Positions 1 to 9,814 of a DNA stretch of 64,000 bases are shown in pieces. The position numbers were made by a program, and so were the translations under genes. Numbering within the stretch: position 1 is the first letter of the stretch; every line of letters starts with the position of its first letter. Source of the stretch: Leptolyngbya sp. NIES-3755 (GTDB lineage Bacteria; Cyanobacteriota; Cyanobacteriia; Leptolyngbyales; Leptolyngbyaceae); contig AP017308.1 in NCBI GenBank assembly GCA_001548435.1, forward strand, positions 877,030 through 941,029, given 5' to 3'. Under the pieces are notes generated by a model. The model was given only the letters and a program-made list of their open reading frames with translations. It was not told the origin of the DNA and ran no database searches.

Positions 1-13
1 TTTGGACTGGGGT

Positions 14-1711
14 ATGGATCTAGAGAAGCCATTAGGGTCAGTGATTCAAGGATCTCTGAGCCAAGGATTAGAAGTGCGACTGCACCCGGATGTGTCAGTC
101 GAGGAAATGCGAGTCGGAAAATTCTTGGTCGTGCAGGGAACTCGATCGCGGTTTTTCTGTATGCTGACCGATGTTTCTCTCGGAACTTCTAGCCAGCGCA
201 TTATTGCGAATCCTCCAGAACCGACGAATTTGTTCCTTCAAGAAGTTCTGGCAGGCAGCGGAACTTACGGCACGATCGAGCTTTCTCCGATGCTGATGTT
301 CACACCGACGGAACAACCTGTTAAAAAGAAATCTTCTTCAAAATTGGCATCGTTTGAAGCGAATTCGAGTGAAGCGATCGAGCTTCTACCTGTGAAAACG
401 ATTCCGAGCCACTTTAGTCAGGTGTATGACGCGAGTGAGCGAGATTTCCGGGCGGTATTTGGTTGGGAAGATGATCCGCATCGACGGAATTTCGCGATCG
501 GGCAGCCGATCGATATGGATGTGGCGATTTGTTTGGATCTCGATCGCTTTGTGGAACGCAGTAATGGTGTATTTGGTAAATCTGGAACCGGAAAATCTTT
601 TCTCACTCGATTGTTACTGGCTGGTATTGTTCGCAAACAAGCGGCAGTGAATTTAATCTTTGATATGCACTCAGAATATGGCTGGGAGGCAACTAGAGAA
701 GGCAAACAGTTCAGTACTGTAAAAGGCTTGCGACAGTTGTTTCCAGGACAAGTGCAGATTTTTACGCTTGATCCAGATTCTACTAAGCGTCGAGGTGTGC
801 GAGATGCTCAAGAACTCTATGTGAGCTATGACCAAATCGATGTTGAAGATTTGATGCTCGTTCGAGGTGAGTTAAACCTTTCTGAAGCTGCATTGGAAAA
901 CGCGATCATTCTGCGGAATGAATTTGGTAAAGCTTGGATCAATCGCTTGCTGACAATGAGCAATGGTGAAATCCAAGAGTTCTGCGAAACCAAGATGGGG
1001 AGTAAGTCCTCGATCATGGCACTTCAGCGAAAGTTGAATCGCTTAGATGAACTCAAGTACATTCGGAATAGTTGCCCGCATAACTATGTGAGTCAGATTT
1101 TGGAATGTATTGAAAGCGGAAAGCACGTTGTGATCGAATTTGGATCACAGTCGAATTTGCTATCTTATATGTTGGCAACAAACATTATTGCGCGGCGAAT
1201 TCACCAAGCTTATGTGCGGAAAGCTGAGAAGTTCTTGCAAACGAAAGATGTTAGCGATCGACCCACACAATTAGTGATTACGATCGAAGAAGCTCACCGA
1301 TTTCTCGATCCTTCCACCGTTGGACAAACCATTTTTGGTACGATCGCTCGTGAAATGCGGAAATACTTTGTCACGTTGCTAGTCGTAGATCAGCGTCCAT
1401 CCGGCATTGATAACGAAGTCATGTCACAGATTGGAACTCGGATCACAGCACTATTGAACGATGAGAAAGATATTGATGCAATTTTTACCGGGGTTTCGGG
1501 GGGACAAAGTTTACGATCGGTCCTTGCCAAACTCGATTCCAAACAACAAGCATTAATTCTCGGTCACGCAGTACCAATGCCTGTCGTCGTGCGAACTCGT
1601 CCTTATGATGAAACGTTCTACAGTGAAATTGGAGATACCGCTTGGGAAGAGCTACCCGATGTTGAAGTCTTCCGAGCGGCTGAGGCAGCGAAAGCAGATT
1701 TAGGATTCTAA
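14..1711 (+). CDS. HerA-like ATP-binding protein (DUF87 family ATPase)
   Basis: About 565 residues. It has an N-terminal beta-barrel-like (HAS barrel) region over roughly the first 130 residues and then a FtsK/HerA-type RecA-fold ATPase. A Walker A motif (GKSGTGKSF, near residue 190) and a Walker B motif (LVITIEEAH, near residue 430) are visible, followed by a sensor stretch containing VVDQRPSGI. HerA proteins are hexameric DNA translocases, often paired with the nuclease NurA, but no nurA is visible here. The ATG at 14 is preferred over an in-frame TTG at 2 because GGACTGGGG lies just before it. The window edge leaves the upstream context unseen. The gene meets the aldo/keto reductase tail to tail with a 4-base overlap. 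The family call is firm; the role in DNA repair is inferred. Confidence 0.85.
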   Translation: MDLEKPLGSVIQGSLSQGLEVRLHPDVSVEEMRVGKFLVVQGTRSRFFCMLTDVSLGTSSQRIIANPPEPTNLFLQEVLAGSGTYGTIELSPMLMFTPTEQPVKKKSSSKLASFEANSSEAIELLPVKTIPSHFSQVYDASERDFRAVFGWEDDPHRRNFAIGQPIDMDVAICLDLDRFVERSNGVFGKSGTGKSFLTRLLLAGIVRKQAAVNLIFDMHSEYGWEATREGKQFSTVKGLRQLFPGQVQIFTLDPDSTKRRGVRDAQELYVSYDQIDVEDLMLVRGELNLSEAALENAIILRNEFGKAWINRLLTMSNGEIQEFCETKMGSKSSIMALQRKLNRLDELKYIRNSCPHNYVSQILECIESGKHVVIEFGSQSNLLSYMLATNIIARRIHQAYVRKAEKFLQTKDVSDRPTQLVITIEEAHRFLDPSTVGQTIFGTIAREMRKYFVTLLVVDQRPSGIDNEVMSQIGTRITALLNDEKDIDAIFTGVSGGQSLRSVLAKLDSKQQALILGHAVPMPVVVRTRPYDETFYSEIGDTAWEELPDVEVFRAAEAAKADLGF

Positions 1712-2811
1712 GCGACTCCTGCTCCAGCCGCTTGAATCAATACATCCGGTTGATAGCCCGTAGGCTTGAGACCTACAGAAGCACCGCCATGAATCATGCC
1801 CTGAATGTCATTCTCAAAGAAGCTGTAAGGGAACTGAGATTCAGGACGGCTCACTTGCTCTAATCGATCGCTCAATTCTTTCGGAATCTCGAAATTCAAA
1901 GCTTCTAAATTGTCCTTTAACTGTGATAGCTTCGTCGCGCCCACAATCACAGAAGCAATTCCCGGACGATTCACTGTCCAATTGACTGCTACTTGCGCCA
2001 TGGGTCGATCGAGTTCTTTCGCCACCTTTTCTAGTTCAGCCACGATTTTCCAATTACGATCGCTAAACTTCTGAAACGCTGGATTTGATACATTTTTCAC
2101 GGTTTCCAGTCGCCCTTCTCCGACTGTTCCACCTTCACTTGGCTTGTACTTTCCACTCAGCAACCCACTTGCTAACGGACTCCAAACCATGACACCCATT
2201 CCCAGTTCTTGCCCCAGTGGAACAAACTCTCGTTCAATGTTGCGCTCAACCAAAGAATACTCTAGTTGCAAAGTCGATAGAGGCTCATATCCGCGCCATT
2301 CTGCTAAAGTTTGCGATCGCGCTGCATACCAAGCAGGCACATCACTCAATCCAACATGGCGAACCTTCCCAGAGCGCACCAAATCATCCAAAGTTCGCAT
2401 CACTTCTTCAGCGGGTGTAATCCTGTCCCAAGTGTGCAGAATGTACAAATCAATGTAATCGGTTCCCAATCGCTTGAGCGACCCTTCCACGGCTCTGAAA
2501 ATGTTTTTGCGTCCGTTTCCACCTGCATTGGGGTTTCCAGGCTCAGCATTGTAGGAGAACTTGGTCGCAATGATGGTTCGATCGCGCAAATTGCGTTCTT
2601 GAATGAACTTTCCTAACCAAGATTCGCTCGTTCCACCTGTGTACAAGTCAGCCGTATCAATAAAGTTACCACCTGCGTCCATGTAAGTATTGAACAATTG
2701 CCGCGCTGTTTCTTCATCTGCACCCCAACCCCATTCAGTTCCAAAGGTCATGGTTCCGAGTGCTAACTGACTGACGCGCAATCCAGATTTTCCTAGTGTG
2801 TAGTAATTCAT
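1708..2811 (-). CDS. Aldo/keto reductase
   Basis: 367 residues with an ordinary aldo/keto reductase TIM barrel. The N-terminal LGTMTFG segment, the catalytic Asp/Tyr region (DTADLYTGG), the Lys strand (IIATKFSY) and the His strand (YILHTWD) are all recognisable. The C-terminal cofactor region (SVIVGATKLSQLKDNL) matches the NADP-binding end of the family. Such enzymes reduce aldehydes or ketones with NADPH in the cytosol; the substrate cannot be told from sequence. The gene stands alone between the HerA-like ATPase (convergent) and the hybrid kinase (same strand, about 100 bases downstream of that gene's stop). Confidence 0.9.
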   Translation of the reverse strand: MNYYTLGKSGLRVSQLALGTMTFGTEWGWGADEETARQLFNTYMDAGGNFIDTADLYTGGTSESWLGKFIQERNLRDRTIIATKFSYNAEPGNPNAGGNGRKNIFRAVEGSLKRLGTDYIDLYILHTWDRITPAEEVMRTLDDLVRSGKVRHVGLSDVPAWYAARSQTLAEWRGYEPLSTLQLEYSLVERNIEREFVPLGQELGMGVMVWSPLASGLLSGKYKPSEGGTVGEGRLETVKNVSNPAFQKFSDRNWKIVAELEKVAKELDRPMAQVAVNWTVNRPGIASVIVGATKLSQLKDNLEALNFEIPKELSDRLEQVSRPESQFPYSFFENDIQGMIHGGASVGLKPTGYQPDVLIQAAGAGVA

Positions 2812-2911
2812 GGTTCCAATCCTTTCAAATCACTGCGATGTTCATACTTTAAGAAATGAACCAGGGTCAGTGATATCGAATTCTTGCGCCGAATTGTTGA
2901 ATTCTTGCTGT

Positions 2912-4486
2912 CTACGACGCGATCGCTAATTGTCGAACGGCTCGAACTAGAGTATCCGGATCGATCGGTTTGACTAAATGCCGCTGAAATCCGGCTGAAA
3001 TCGTTTGCTGCTGTGTCACTTCAGATGCAAAGGCAGTCAGTGCGATCGCAGGAATCTTCTCTAATCCACAAGAGCGCGATCGTAGCCACTCGATCAATTC
3101 AAATCCATCTGCATCAGGCATTCCAAGATCACTCACTAACAGATCAGGTGTCGTTTGATTCAAATGCACGATCGCGGTTGCAACAGATTCAGCGACCGTT
3201 ACGATCGCGCCACTCTCTTCTAAGACAAACTGAATCAAATCGCGTGTATCGGGTTGATCATCGACAATTAAAACTTGTAGTCCTAGTAAATCCCCAGTAG
3301 GTTTTGAATCTGTTGGGGGAATGACTGTTTGATATTGGGATTGAGCGATCGGTAATCGGATCGTGAATGTTGAGCCTTGTTGATCCCCTAAGCTCTGAAC
3401 CTCGATCGAGCCACCATGAAGTTCAACCAAGTTACGAGTAATCGCTAACCCTAATCCTAAACCGCCAACTCTACGAGTGGTTGAAGCATCTGCTTGCCGA
3501 AATGCCTCGAATACATACGGTAGAAACTCTGACTCAATGCCTACACCCGTATCTTGAACGGATAAAACGATTTGTTTTGCTTCACGCTGTAAGTTAATTG
3601 CAATTTGTCCGCCTTCTGGTGTGAACTTAATGGCATTCGTTAACAGATTCCAGATCACCTGTTGTAGTCGGGTTGCATCACCTAATACGGGCGAAGTTGA
3701 AATAGCTTGTATCTCGATCGAGACTGCTTTATTTTCTGCCATCAGGCGAACGGTATCGAGCGCCGCATGAACCACAAGCAGCAAATCAACAACCTGCCGA
3801 TTTAGTGTTAAAGTTCCGCGCAAGATTCGAGAAACATCAAGCAAATCATCGATCAATTGAGCTTGTAAGGTTGCATTTCTCGCGATCGTTTCTAAAGCAC
3901 GTTGAGCCGCCGCACCCGATAGTTTGCCGTCACATAAGAGTCTTGACCAGCCCAGAATTGGATTGAGCGGGGTTCGCAGTTCATGAGATACGATCGCGAG
4001 AAATTCATCTTTCACCCGATTTGCAGTTTCCGCTCGTTCCTGAAGAAGTTTGCGCTCTTGAGCTTCGGCAACGGCTTGATCGCGCATTTGGCGATAGTCT
4101 TGCACTCGAAAGGTCAGATCCGTTACATCCTGAATCGAGAGCATCGCATAGTAACCTTCATCCTCGGAGGAAATTGCGGTCACAGTTGTATGTTGAATGC
4201 GATAACTCTCATCAGTCAATGGAACGGGGATCACATAGCGGTGAAGCTGCGAAGAAAAGATCGTCGGAGGACCACCCGCAAAAACTAAATCGAGACGATT
4301 CACATATCGAGCTTCCTTAAATCGAGGAAAAAAATCACCGATCGACTGTCCCAAAATGCGATCGCGGGGGATCTTCGTCCAGTCTTCGAGTAGACGATTC
4401 CAGAATACCACTGAGTAATCTGACTTTAGAACGCAGATACCGAGCGGGATTTGATCCAAGACATTGAATCGATCGACATTGTTCAT
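2912..4486 (-). CDS. PAS-domain hybrid sensor histidine kinase with C-terminal receiver
   Basis: 524 residues. Order: a PAS sensor domain (about 10-125), a short coiled segment, HisKA with the H-box IVSHELRTPLNP (about 165), a HATPase_c domain with DTGVGIE and GLGLGLAITRNL, and a receiver domain from about 400 with the phospho-acceptor Asp in LLVSDLGMPDADG. No transmembrane segment is seen, so it should sense a cytoplasmic or diffusible cue. It is the last gene of a leftward run (InsA-receiver fusion, CheC, kinase). The 20-base gap to cheC suggests one transcript. It may feed phosphate into, or compete with, the adjacent chemosensory pathway; that is inference. Confidence 0.88.
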   Translation of the reverse strand: MNNVDRFNVLDQIPLGICVLKSDYSVVFWNRLLEDWTKIPRDRILGQSIGDFFPRFKEARYVNRLDLVFAGGPPTIFSSQLHRYVIPVPLTDESYRIQHTTVTAISSEDEGYYAMLSIQDVTDLTFRVQDYRQMRDQAVAEAQERKLLQERAETANRVKDEFLAIVSHELRTPLNPILGWSRLLCDGKLSGAAAQRALETIARNATLQAQLIDDLLDVSRILRGTLTLNRQVVDLLLVVHAALDTVRLMAENKAVSIEIQAISTSPVLGDATRLQQVIWNLLTNAIKFTPEGGQIAINLQREAKQIVLSVQDTGVGIESEFLPYVFEAFRQADASTTRRVGGLGLGLAITRNLVELHGGSIEVQSLGDQQGSTFTIRLPIAQSQYQTVIPPTDSKPTGDLLGLQVLIVDDQPDTRDLIQFVLEESGAIVTVAESVATAIVHLNQTTPDLLVSDLGMPDADGFELIEWLRSRSCGLEKIPAIALTAFASEVTQQQTISAGFQRHLVKPIDPDTLVRAVRQLAIAS

Positions 4487-4506
4487 CGGTTTAAGGCTCC
4501 CACATC

Positions 4507-5127
4507 CTACGAAGAGATTACATTGATTTCTTGGTCAATGTATCGAAGTAGCTCATCGAAAGAAGCCAGTTCAAAAATGAGAATAACGTCTCCAACAATC
4601 TCAAGCTGTGCAATCTCGAATCTGGCTTGTGCAAGTAAAAAAACAGTATCATGAGCGAAAGCTTGATTCGCGGCTAAAAGCTGATAAACCGTGTTTTCAG
4701 AATAAGTCGGCAACGTATAGTTCATCTGCCGCTTGAGCAAATTACTAATCGATCCCAAGACTCCGTTAATCACAATGTTCCCCACTTCAGTCAACGTTCC
4801 GATTTTCACTGCATCCAGGTCAGGAGAATTCAAATCCTCGCCTGTGAGCAATGCCACCAGTGCTGAAGCGCTTTGAGTTGGAAAGACCAATTCAGCACTG
4901 CCACTAAAGCTACCTGTAAAGTTTAATCTCACCGCTGCTAACCGATGACCGTTAAACTGTCCGACCAGTTCATGCTGCAAAGCTCCGCCATCAAAGACTT
5001 TTAACACCGGAACCGAAAGCCCGATCGGGGATGTGACCATTTCGTTCAACATCGCTGCCGATCGACCGATTCCAATGTTGATAAATTCTTGCAGGGCATC
5101 TAACTGTTCATCGGTTATGGAAGGCAT
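4507..5127 (-). CDS. cheC: CheC-family chemotaxis phosphatase
   Basis: 206 residues. The ATG at 5127 shares one base with the stop codon of the upstream receiver gene (TAATG), so the two are probably translationally coupled. The first CheC signature D-x3-E-x2-N is intact (DALQEFIN, residues about 8-15). The second keeps E-x2-N (EVGN) but has Gly where Asp/Ser is expected. CheC proteins dephosphorylate CheY-P and interact with receptor-modifying enzymes. The likely substrate is the receiver fused to the InsA-like domain immediately upstream. The reading frame stays open well upstream of 5127, but that stretch lies over the receiver gene and has no CheC character. Confidence 0.85.
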   Translation of the reverse strand: MPSITDEQLDALQEFINIGIGRSAAMLNEMVTSPIGLSVPVLKVFDGGALQHELVGQFNGHRLAAVRLNFTGSFSGSAELVFPTQSASALVALLTGEDLNSPDLDAVKIGTLTEVGNIVINGVLGSISNLLKRQMNYTLPTYSENTVYQLLAANQAFAHDTVFLLAQARFEIAQLEIVGDVILIFELASFDELLRYIDQEINVISS

Positions 5128-5885
5128 TAAGTACTGGCTCCTTCTCGCTGCAACAGTTGTCGAATGATCTGGCGAACTTGCTCTTCTTTGGCAGGTTTGT
5201 TGATAAAGCTCGTCGCTCCAAGTTCGATTCCCCGTTGGTGAGAAGTCTCTTGAATGTCTGCGCTGATAATCGCGATCGGAATCAGTTGACCTTGCTCTCG
5301 TAAGGTTTGCAAGAGTTGAAATCCGTCGATGTCGGGCATGAGCAAATCGGTCAAAATACAATCGGGTTGATGCTGCTGCACCATTTCTAGAGCCTGTTGT
5401 CCGTTTGTGGCTTCGATGACTTGATAGCCTTCCGCCTCGATATATTTTCGCAACATTCGTCGGGAGAATGCCGCATCGTCCACAATCAGTACCAGCGTTT
5501 TTCCTGTATCGTTCACGTTGTTTTCTAGCCTTTTTCGTCGATCGTGATTTCCATGATTGGCAGCTTCAAGTTCTTCCGGATCGAACCAGTCGGAACGATT
5601 GAGATCCACCGTTTGAATCCAGGAAAGGATCGTGGTGTGGTGAATCTTTGTAAGTTTCTCGATCGTTCGAGCGCTCATACCACTAAAATACATCCGAAGA
5701 CACCGCTGTTTGGTGTGTTCAGGGTATCGCAACTGTTTGTAAGAGGCTAAAAATTGCCGCCCACAGTGTTTGCATTTGTAGCATTGAACTTGATTGCGAT
5801 GTCCATTTCGCTGAAGTTCCGTCGAACAACATTCTGGACACTTCATCTCAACTTCCACTCTCAAATGATCATTAGTGTTCAGCAT
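5127..5885 (-). CDS. Response regulator fused to an IS1 InsA-like zinc-ribbon/HTH domain
   Basis: 252 residues in one uninterrupted frame. Residues 16-45 form a zinc ribbon (CPEC at 16-19, then CYKCKHCG at 35-42). A helix-turn-helix follows, with a FSGMSARTIEKL core near 68-80. Together these match the N-terminal DNA-binding protein InsA of IS1-family elements. After a short charged linker (about 105-128) comes a complete CheY-like receiver with an acidic pocket (VLIVDDAAF), phospho-acceptor Asp (CILTDLLMPDIDG) and conserved Lys (INKPAKEE). No catalytic transposase domain is present. The likely role is a transcription factor whose DNA-binding part was taken from a transposon and is switched by phosphorylation. 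It heads the leftward operon with cheC and the hybrid kinase, divergent from cheA with about 100 bases between. Confidence 0.85.
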   Translation of the reverse strand: MLNTNDHLRVEVEMKCPECCSTELQRNGHRNQVQCYKCKHCGRQFLASYKQLRYPEHTKQRCLRMYFSGMSARTIEKLTKIHHTTILSWIQTVDLNRSDWFDPEELEAANHGNHDRRKRLENNVNDTGKTLVLIVDDAAFSRRMLRKYIEAEGYQVIEATNGQQALEMVQQHQPDCILTDLLMPDIDGFQLLQTLREQGQLIPIAIISADIQETSHQRGIELGATSFINKPAKEEQVRQIIRQLLQREGAST

Positions 5886-5989
5886 CTCTATCAGTCAATA
5901 CGTCTGCCTTAAGATAGATTCTGAACAATGGGTGTCCTTCGTAGGATGACAATGGCAAATTTCTCAAATCTATCATCTGGAGAGACTGT

Positions 5990-8095
5990 TTGAGCGCGAT
6001 CGATACTGAAGATCTACAATTTTTTCTGCTAGAGAGCTATGAGATTGTAGCTCAGTTCGAGCAGACTGTACTGAATTCAGAAAAGGGGACGCTGGATGCT
6101 GAGCGGCTGAATCAACTGTACCGCGCTCTACATACGATTAAAGGTAATTCTGGGTTTATTCCGTTTCCGAAACTTGAGTCGATCGCTCATGCAGGCGAAA
6201 CGTTATTAGAGAAGATTCGATCGACTCACGCTCAAATTTCACCGGATAGCTCAACCGTTTTACTACAGCTAATCGACGCAATTCGCCAGGTTCTAGACAC
6301 GATTCAAGCCACACAAACGGAAGGCGATCGAGATTATTCGAGCTTGATTGCAGCACTGACATCACTCTGTCCTGAAGATACACCTGATCGATCGGAGCCG
6401 ATTGAAGAGATTGAACCGATTGCAACTGCTCCTGATTCAACGATCCGAGTTCAGGTGAATGTGCTGGATCATCTAATGAATCTAGTTGGAGAACTGGTTC
6501 TTGTTCGTAATCGTGTATTGCAACTCAGTTCCGAGCATCAAAACTCCGAATTGCTCTCTGCCTGTCAACAGATTGATCTGATCACAGATGAACTGCAAGA
6601 AAGTGTGATGCGAACTCGAATGCAGCCGATTAGTACGCTTTGGCGCACTTTACCTCGATTCGTGCGAAATGTTGCTGTGACATCGGGTAAAGAAGTAGAA
6701 CTTACCTTTGAAGGCGGAGATACAGAACTCGATCGAGCAATTATCGCAGCAATTAAAGATCCGCTCACTCATCTGATTCGTAACTGTATCGATCATGGCA
6801 TTGAGCCACCGAATGTTAGACAACAAGCAGGAAAATCACCTCAAGGTCACTTAACGCTAAAAGCTTCACAAGCACACGGAACCGTGATTATCGAAGTTCG
6901 AGACGATGGTGCAGGAATCGATGTTGAGCAACTGAAAGTACGATCGCAACAATTCGGTTCAATCACTGCGATTCAAGCCGCATTAATGAGCGATCGAGAA
7001 GCCCTAAGATTAATCTTCCAACCCGGATTTTCCACAGCAAGCGAAGTTACTTCTCTATCGGGTCGAGGCTTCGGAATGGATGTGGTACGCCAAAATCTTG
7101 AAACAATCAGCGGAGCCGTCGAAGTCGAGAGTCAGCTTGGACAAGGAACACTGTTTCGTTTGAGATTTCCGCTAACACTAGCCATTATTCCTACATTACT
7201 CATCACTAGCGGTGGTCAACAGTATGCAATCCCTCAATCGAGTGTTCAAGAACTGATCCGAATTGAGGGTGAACTCGATCGATTGCTTGATGTTTCGGTC
7301 TATCGACTGCGCGGCGAAATTTTACCGATCGTCAATCTGGCTTCAGTGCTGAAATTGTCGATCGAACACTCTGAGGTGCTCTACTGCGTTGTCATCGAAA
7401 TTGATCACTATCGATTTGGACTGATTGTCGATTCAATTGAAGATACTGAGGACATTGTAGTAAAACCACTGGGTAAGCAACTTAGATCGCTTGATGTCTT
7501 CTCAGGTGCAACGATTTTAGGAGACGGAAAAGTTGCTTTAATTTTAGATACGGCTGGACTCGCTCGACTTGCCAACATTCAACCTCAAGCACCCCAACTG
7601 AACGCAGCAACGAACACAGAAGAAAGCGATCGACCTTTAATCCTACTTATTCGCGGTGTTCAAAATGCTCGGATGGGAATTGTTCTAAATCACGCAACTC
7701 GATTAGAAACGGTTCAAAGTTCTACGATCGAGCAAGTCGGAGAACAATATCTCATGCAATATCGCGTGTCTTTTGGAGAAGCACAAAGTACGGATCGGGT
7801 GATTGTTCTAATCGATTTGCAAGCAGTGTTTACTGGAGTGCGCCGTACATTAGAGCAATTTGACGAAATTATCTCGATCGTGGTTGTCGAACTGAGTCGC
7901 GATCGCACGATTGGAATCATTGTGGATGAAATTCTCGATATTGTTGAAGAACCACTCACAGTCACCGGAGCCGCAATTCGTCCAGGGTCTCAATGTTACG
8001 CCACAGTACAAGGACAAATCACAGAAATCTTAGATGTGACTGCGATCGTGGATCTAGCGAATCCTTATCGCGTTCCAGAACTTTCAAGGAGATGA
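5990..8095 (+). CDS. cheA: CheA-type chemotaxis histidine kinase with two CheW-like domains
   Basis: 701 residues. Order: an Hpt domain with the phospho-acceptor His in LHTIKGNSGF (near residue 47), a dimerisation domain (about 150-215, RMQPISTLW), a HATPase domain with N-box HLIRNCIDHGIE, DDGAGID and GRGFGMDVV, a CheW-like domain (about 395-535) and a second CheW-like domain (about 545-690). No P2 domain for CheY/CheB docking and no C-terminal receiver is seen, unlike the receiver-fused CheA proteins common in cyanobacteria. The start is a TTG at 5990, chosen because GGAGAG ends six bases upstream. It is the first gene of the che operon; cheW follows after 4 bases. Confidence 0.92.
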   Translation: MSAIDTEDLQFFLLESYEIVAQFEQTVLNSEKGTLDAERLNQLYRALHTIKGNSGFIPFPKLESIAHAGETLLEKIRSTHAQISPDSSTVLLQLIDAIRQVLDTIQATQTEGDRDYSSLIAALTSLCPEDTPDRSEPIEEIEPIATAPDSTIRVQVNVLDHLMNLVGELVLVRNRVLQLSSEHQNSELLSACQQIDLITDELQESVMRTRMQPISTLWRTLPRFVRNVAVTSGKEVELTFEGGDTELDRAIIAAIKDPLTHLIRNCIDHGIEPPNVRQQAGKSPQGHLTLKASQAHGTVIIEVRDDGAGIDVEQLKVRSQQFGSITAIQAALMSDREALRLIFQPGFSTASEVTSLSGRGFGMDVVRQNLETISGAVEVESQLGQGTLFRLRFPLTLAIIPTLLITSGGQQYAIPQSSVQELIRIEGELDRLLDVSVYRLRGEILPIVNLASVLKLSIEHSEVLYCVVIEIDHYRFGLIVDSIEDTEDIVVKPLGKQLRSLDVFSGATILGDGKVALILDTAGLARLANIQPQAPQLNAATNTEESDRPLILLIRGVQNARMGIVLNHATRLETVQSSTIEQVGEQYLMQYRVSFGEAQSTDRVIVLIDLQAVFTGVRRTLEQFDEIISIVVVELSRDRTIGIIVDEILDIVEEPLTVTGAAIRPGSQCYATVQGQITEILDVTAIVDLANPYRVPELSRR

Positions 8096-8099
8096 ATTC

Positions 8100-8561
8100 G
8101 TGAAACAGTTCTGCACTTTTTACCTCAATCAATTTTATTTTGGAATTGCGATCGGAGATGTGCAAGAGATCATTCGACAACCGCTCCTCACCCGCATTCC
8201 CTTCGCCCCTCCAGACGTTTGTGGCTTGATTAATCTACGCGGTCAAGTCTTACCTGTGGTCGATCTGCCCGGTCGAATTGGACTACGATCGACATTCTGT
8301 AGCTTAGAAACGACTTACAACATCATTGTGAACACGATCGAAGATACTGTGAGCTTCGTTGTGGATGAACTGGGTGATGTCCTGGAATGCTCCAGTGAAA
8401 CATTAAATCCACCTCCCGCGAATTTAGAAGCTCATCTGCGATCGTTTCTCAGCGGTGCATACCAACTTGAGCAAGACTTTCTCCTCGTTTTGAACACTTC
8501 CAGAATTCTAGAATCCCCGCTCACCTACTCATTGGAAAAAGGACAGTCCGATGGTTTCTAA
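8100..8561 (+). CDS. cheW: CheW chemotaxis coupling protein
   Basis: 153 residues forming a single CheW domain, with the family pattern [12 protein letters not shown] near the start and [16 protein letters not shown] in the middle. CheW links the kinase CheA to the receptor. It starts with GTG at 8100 behind AAGGAG and its end overlaps the receptor gene by 11 bases, so cheA, cheW and the receptor are probably made from one message. The sequence suggests nothing unusual apart from short length, which is normal for the family. Confidence 0.9.
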   Translation: MKQFCTFYLNQFYFGIAIGDVQEIIRQPLLTRIPFAPPDVCGLINLRGQVLPVVDLPGRIGLRSTFCSLETTYNIIVNTIEDTVSFVVDELGDVLECSSETLNPPPANLEAHLRSFLSGAYQLEQDFLLVLNTSRILESPLTYSLEKGQSDGF

Positions 8562-9666
8562 TCCAAAATCAGCCCAACACTCTGACTCAGCCCTGAAAGC
8601 CCAGATGCAACTTCTTCTTGAAGCCATCAAAGCTGCTAATTCTGGCGACCTCACTGTTCGACTCAACGAAGACAGTGAAATCGCACAAGAATTTAATCAA
8701 TTGATGACTCGCAATCAAACGATCGCAGAAGGCATCGGCGAAACCAAACAAGTCTTAGATGCGATCGCGAACGGCAATTTATCCAACCGAATCGAAGCTG
8801 AAAACGCAGGCGAACTTCAAGCGCTCGCGAACAGTGTGAATGAGATGATTCAGAACTTAAGAAATTCGATGGTACGAGTCACAGAGATTGCCACCACGGT
8901 CGCGACCGCTTCTGAAGAACTCACCGCTGTCAGCCGTGAAATGACCGGAAACGCAGGTCAAACCGCAGAACAAGCTACAACTGCCTCTGTTTCAGCAGAA
9001 CAAGTCAGTCAGAACGCGCTCACCGTTGCAACTGCGATCGAAGAAATGAACGTCAGCATCCGAGAAATCGCCAAAAGTGCGGCTTCCGCTGCGATCGTGG
9101 CGACTGATGCGGTAAAAACCTCTGATCAAACCAATGCTACGATTACCAAACTCGGTCAAAGCAGCATCGAAATCGGCAAAGTGATCAAAGTGATTACCTC
9201 GATCGCGCAGCAAACGAATCTTCTCGCGCTCAATGCCACGATCGAAGCGGCTCGTGCGGGCGATGCTGGACGCGGATTTGCGGTGGTTGCCAGTGAAGTC
9301 AAAGCACTTGCCAAAGAAACCGCTGCCGCAACCGAAGACATTAGCCAACGCATTGAAGCGATTCAAACCGATACCACTCAAGCCGTCGATGCGATCGCCC
9401 AAATTACGACCGTGATCGATCAAATCAACGACATTCAAACGACGATCGCATCCGCTGTAGAAGAACAAACCGCGACTGCGAACGAAATTGCTCGAAATGT
9501 GGCAGAAGCAGCAAAAGGAACTTCAGAGATCGCCAAGAGCATCGGAATTGTGGCGCAAAATGCTCAAACCACGACCACAGGGGCGAATAATACGGCTCAA
9601 GCTGCAACAGAATTAGCTCAAATGGCGACGAATCTACAATTGATCGTCGATCAATTCCAGGTTTAG
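8551..9666 (+). CDS. Soluble HAMP-containing methyl-accepting chemotaxis protein
   Basis: 371 residues. Residues about 20-110 form HAMP-like helices and the rest is a long MCP signalling coiled coil with the highly conserved hairpin tip ([18 protein letters not shown], near residues 215-232). Many Ala/Thr/Glu heptads could serve as methylation sites. There is no transmembrane segment and no periplasmic or PAS sensor domain, so this receptor is cytoplasmic and its input is unknown. It could sense through HAMP-proximal partners or work in a cytoplasmic array. Presence of cheB and cheR just downstream suggests it is reversibly methylated. The ATG at 8551 overlaps cheW. Confidence 0.9.
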   Translation: MVSNPKSAQHSDSALKAQMQLLLEAIKAANSGDLTVRLNEDSEIAQEFNQLMTRNQTIAEGIGETKQVLDAIANGNLSNRIEAENAGELQALANSVNEMIQNLRNSMVRVTEIATTVATASEELTAVSREMTGNAGQTAEQATTASVSAEQVSQNALTVATAIEEMNVSIREIAKSAASAAIVATDAVKTSDQTNATITKLGQSSIEIGKVIKVITSIAQQTNLLALNATIEAARAGDAGRGFAVVASEVKALAKETAAATEDISQRIEAIQTDTTQAVDAIAQITTVIDQINDIQTTIASAVEEQTATANEIARNVAEAAKGTSEIAKSIGIVAQNAQTTTTGANNTAQAATELAQMATNLQLIVDQFQV

Positions 9667-9814
9667 AATGCGCCTTGCGGTGGACATCGATCGAGAGTTC
9701 ACTATGCTACCGTACAGTCTAAATTTCTGCGATTGAGGTGATGCCCCACTCTTCGATCGACCTCAATAAAAGACTCTTATCGAGTAAAGTAGCTATTATT
9801 TCGCTTTAAAAATC

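Noticed and set aside
8992-9468. 158-residue frame antisense to the receptor gene
   Set aside because: It is a shadow of the regular coiled-coil codons of the receptor; no start signal.
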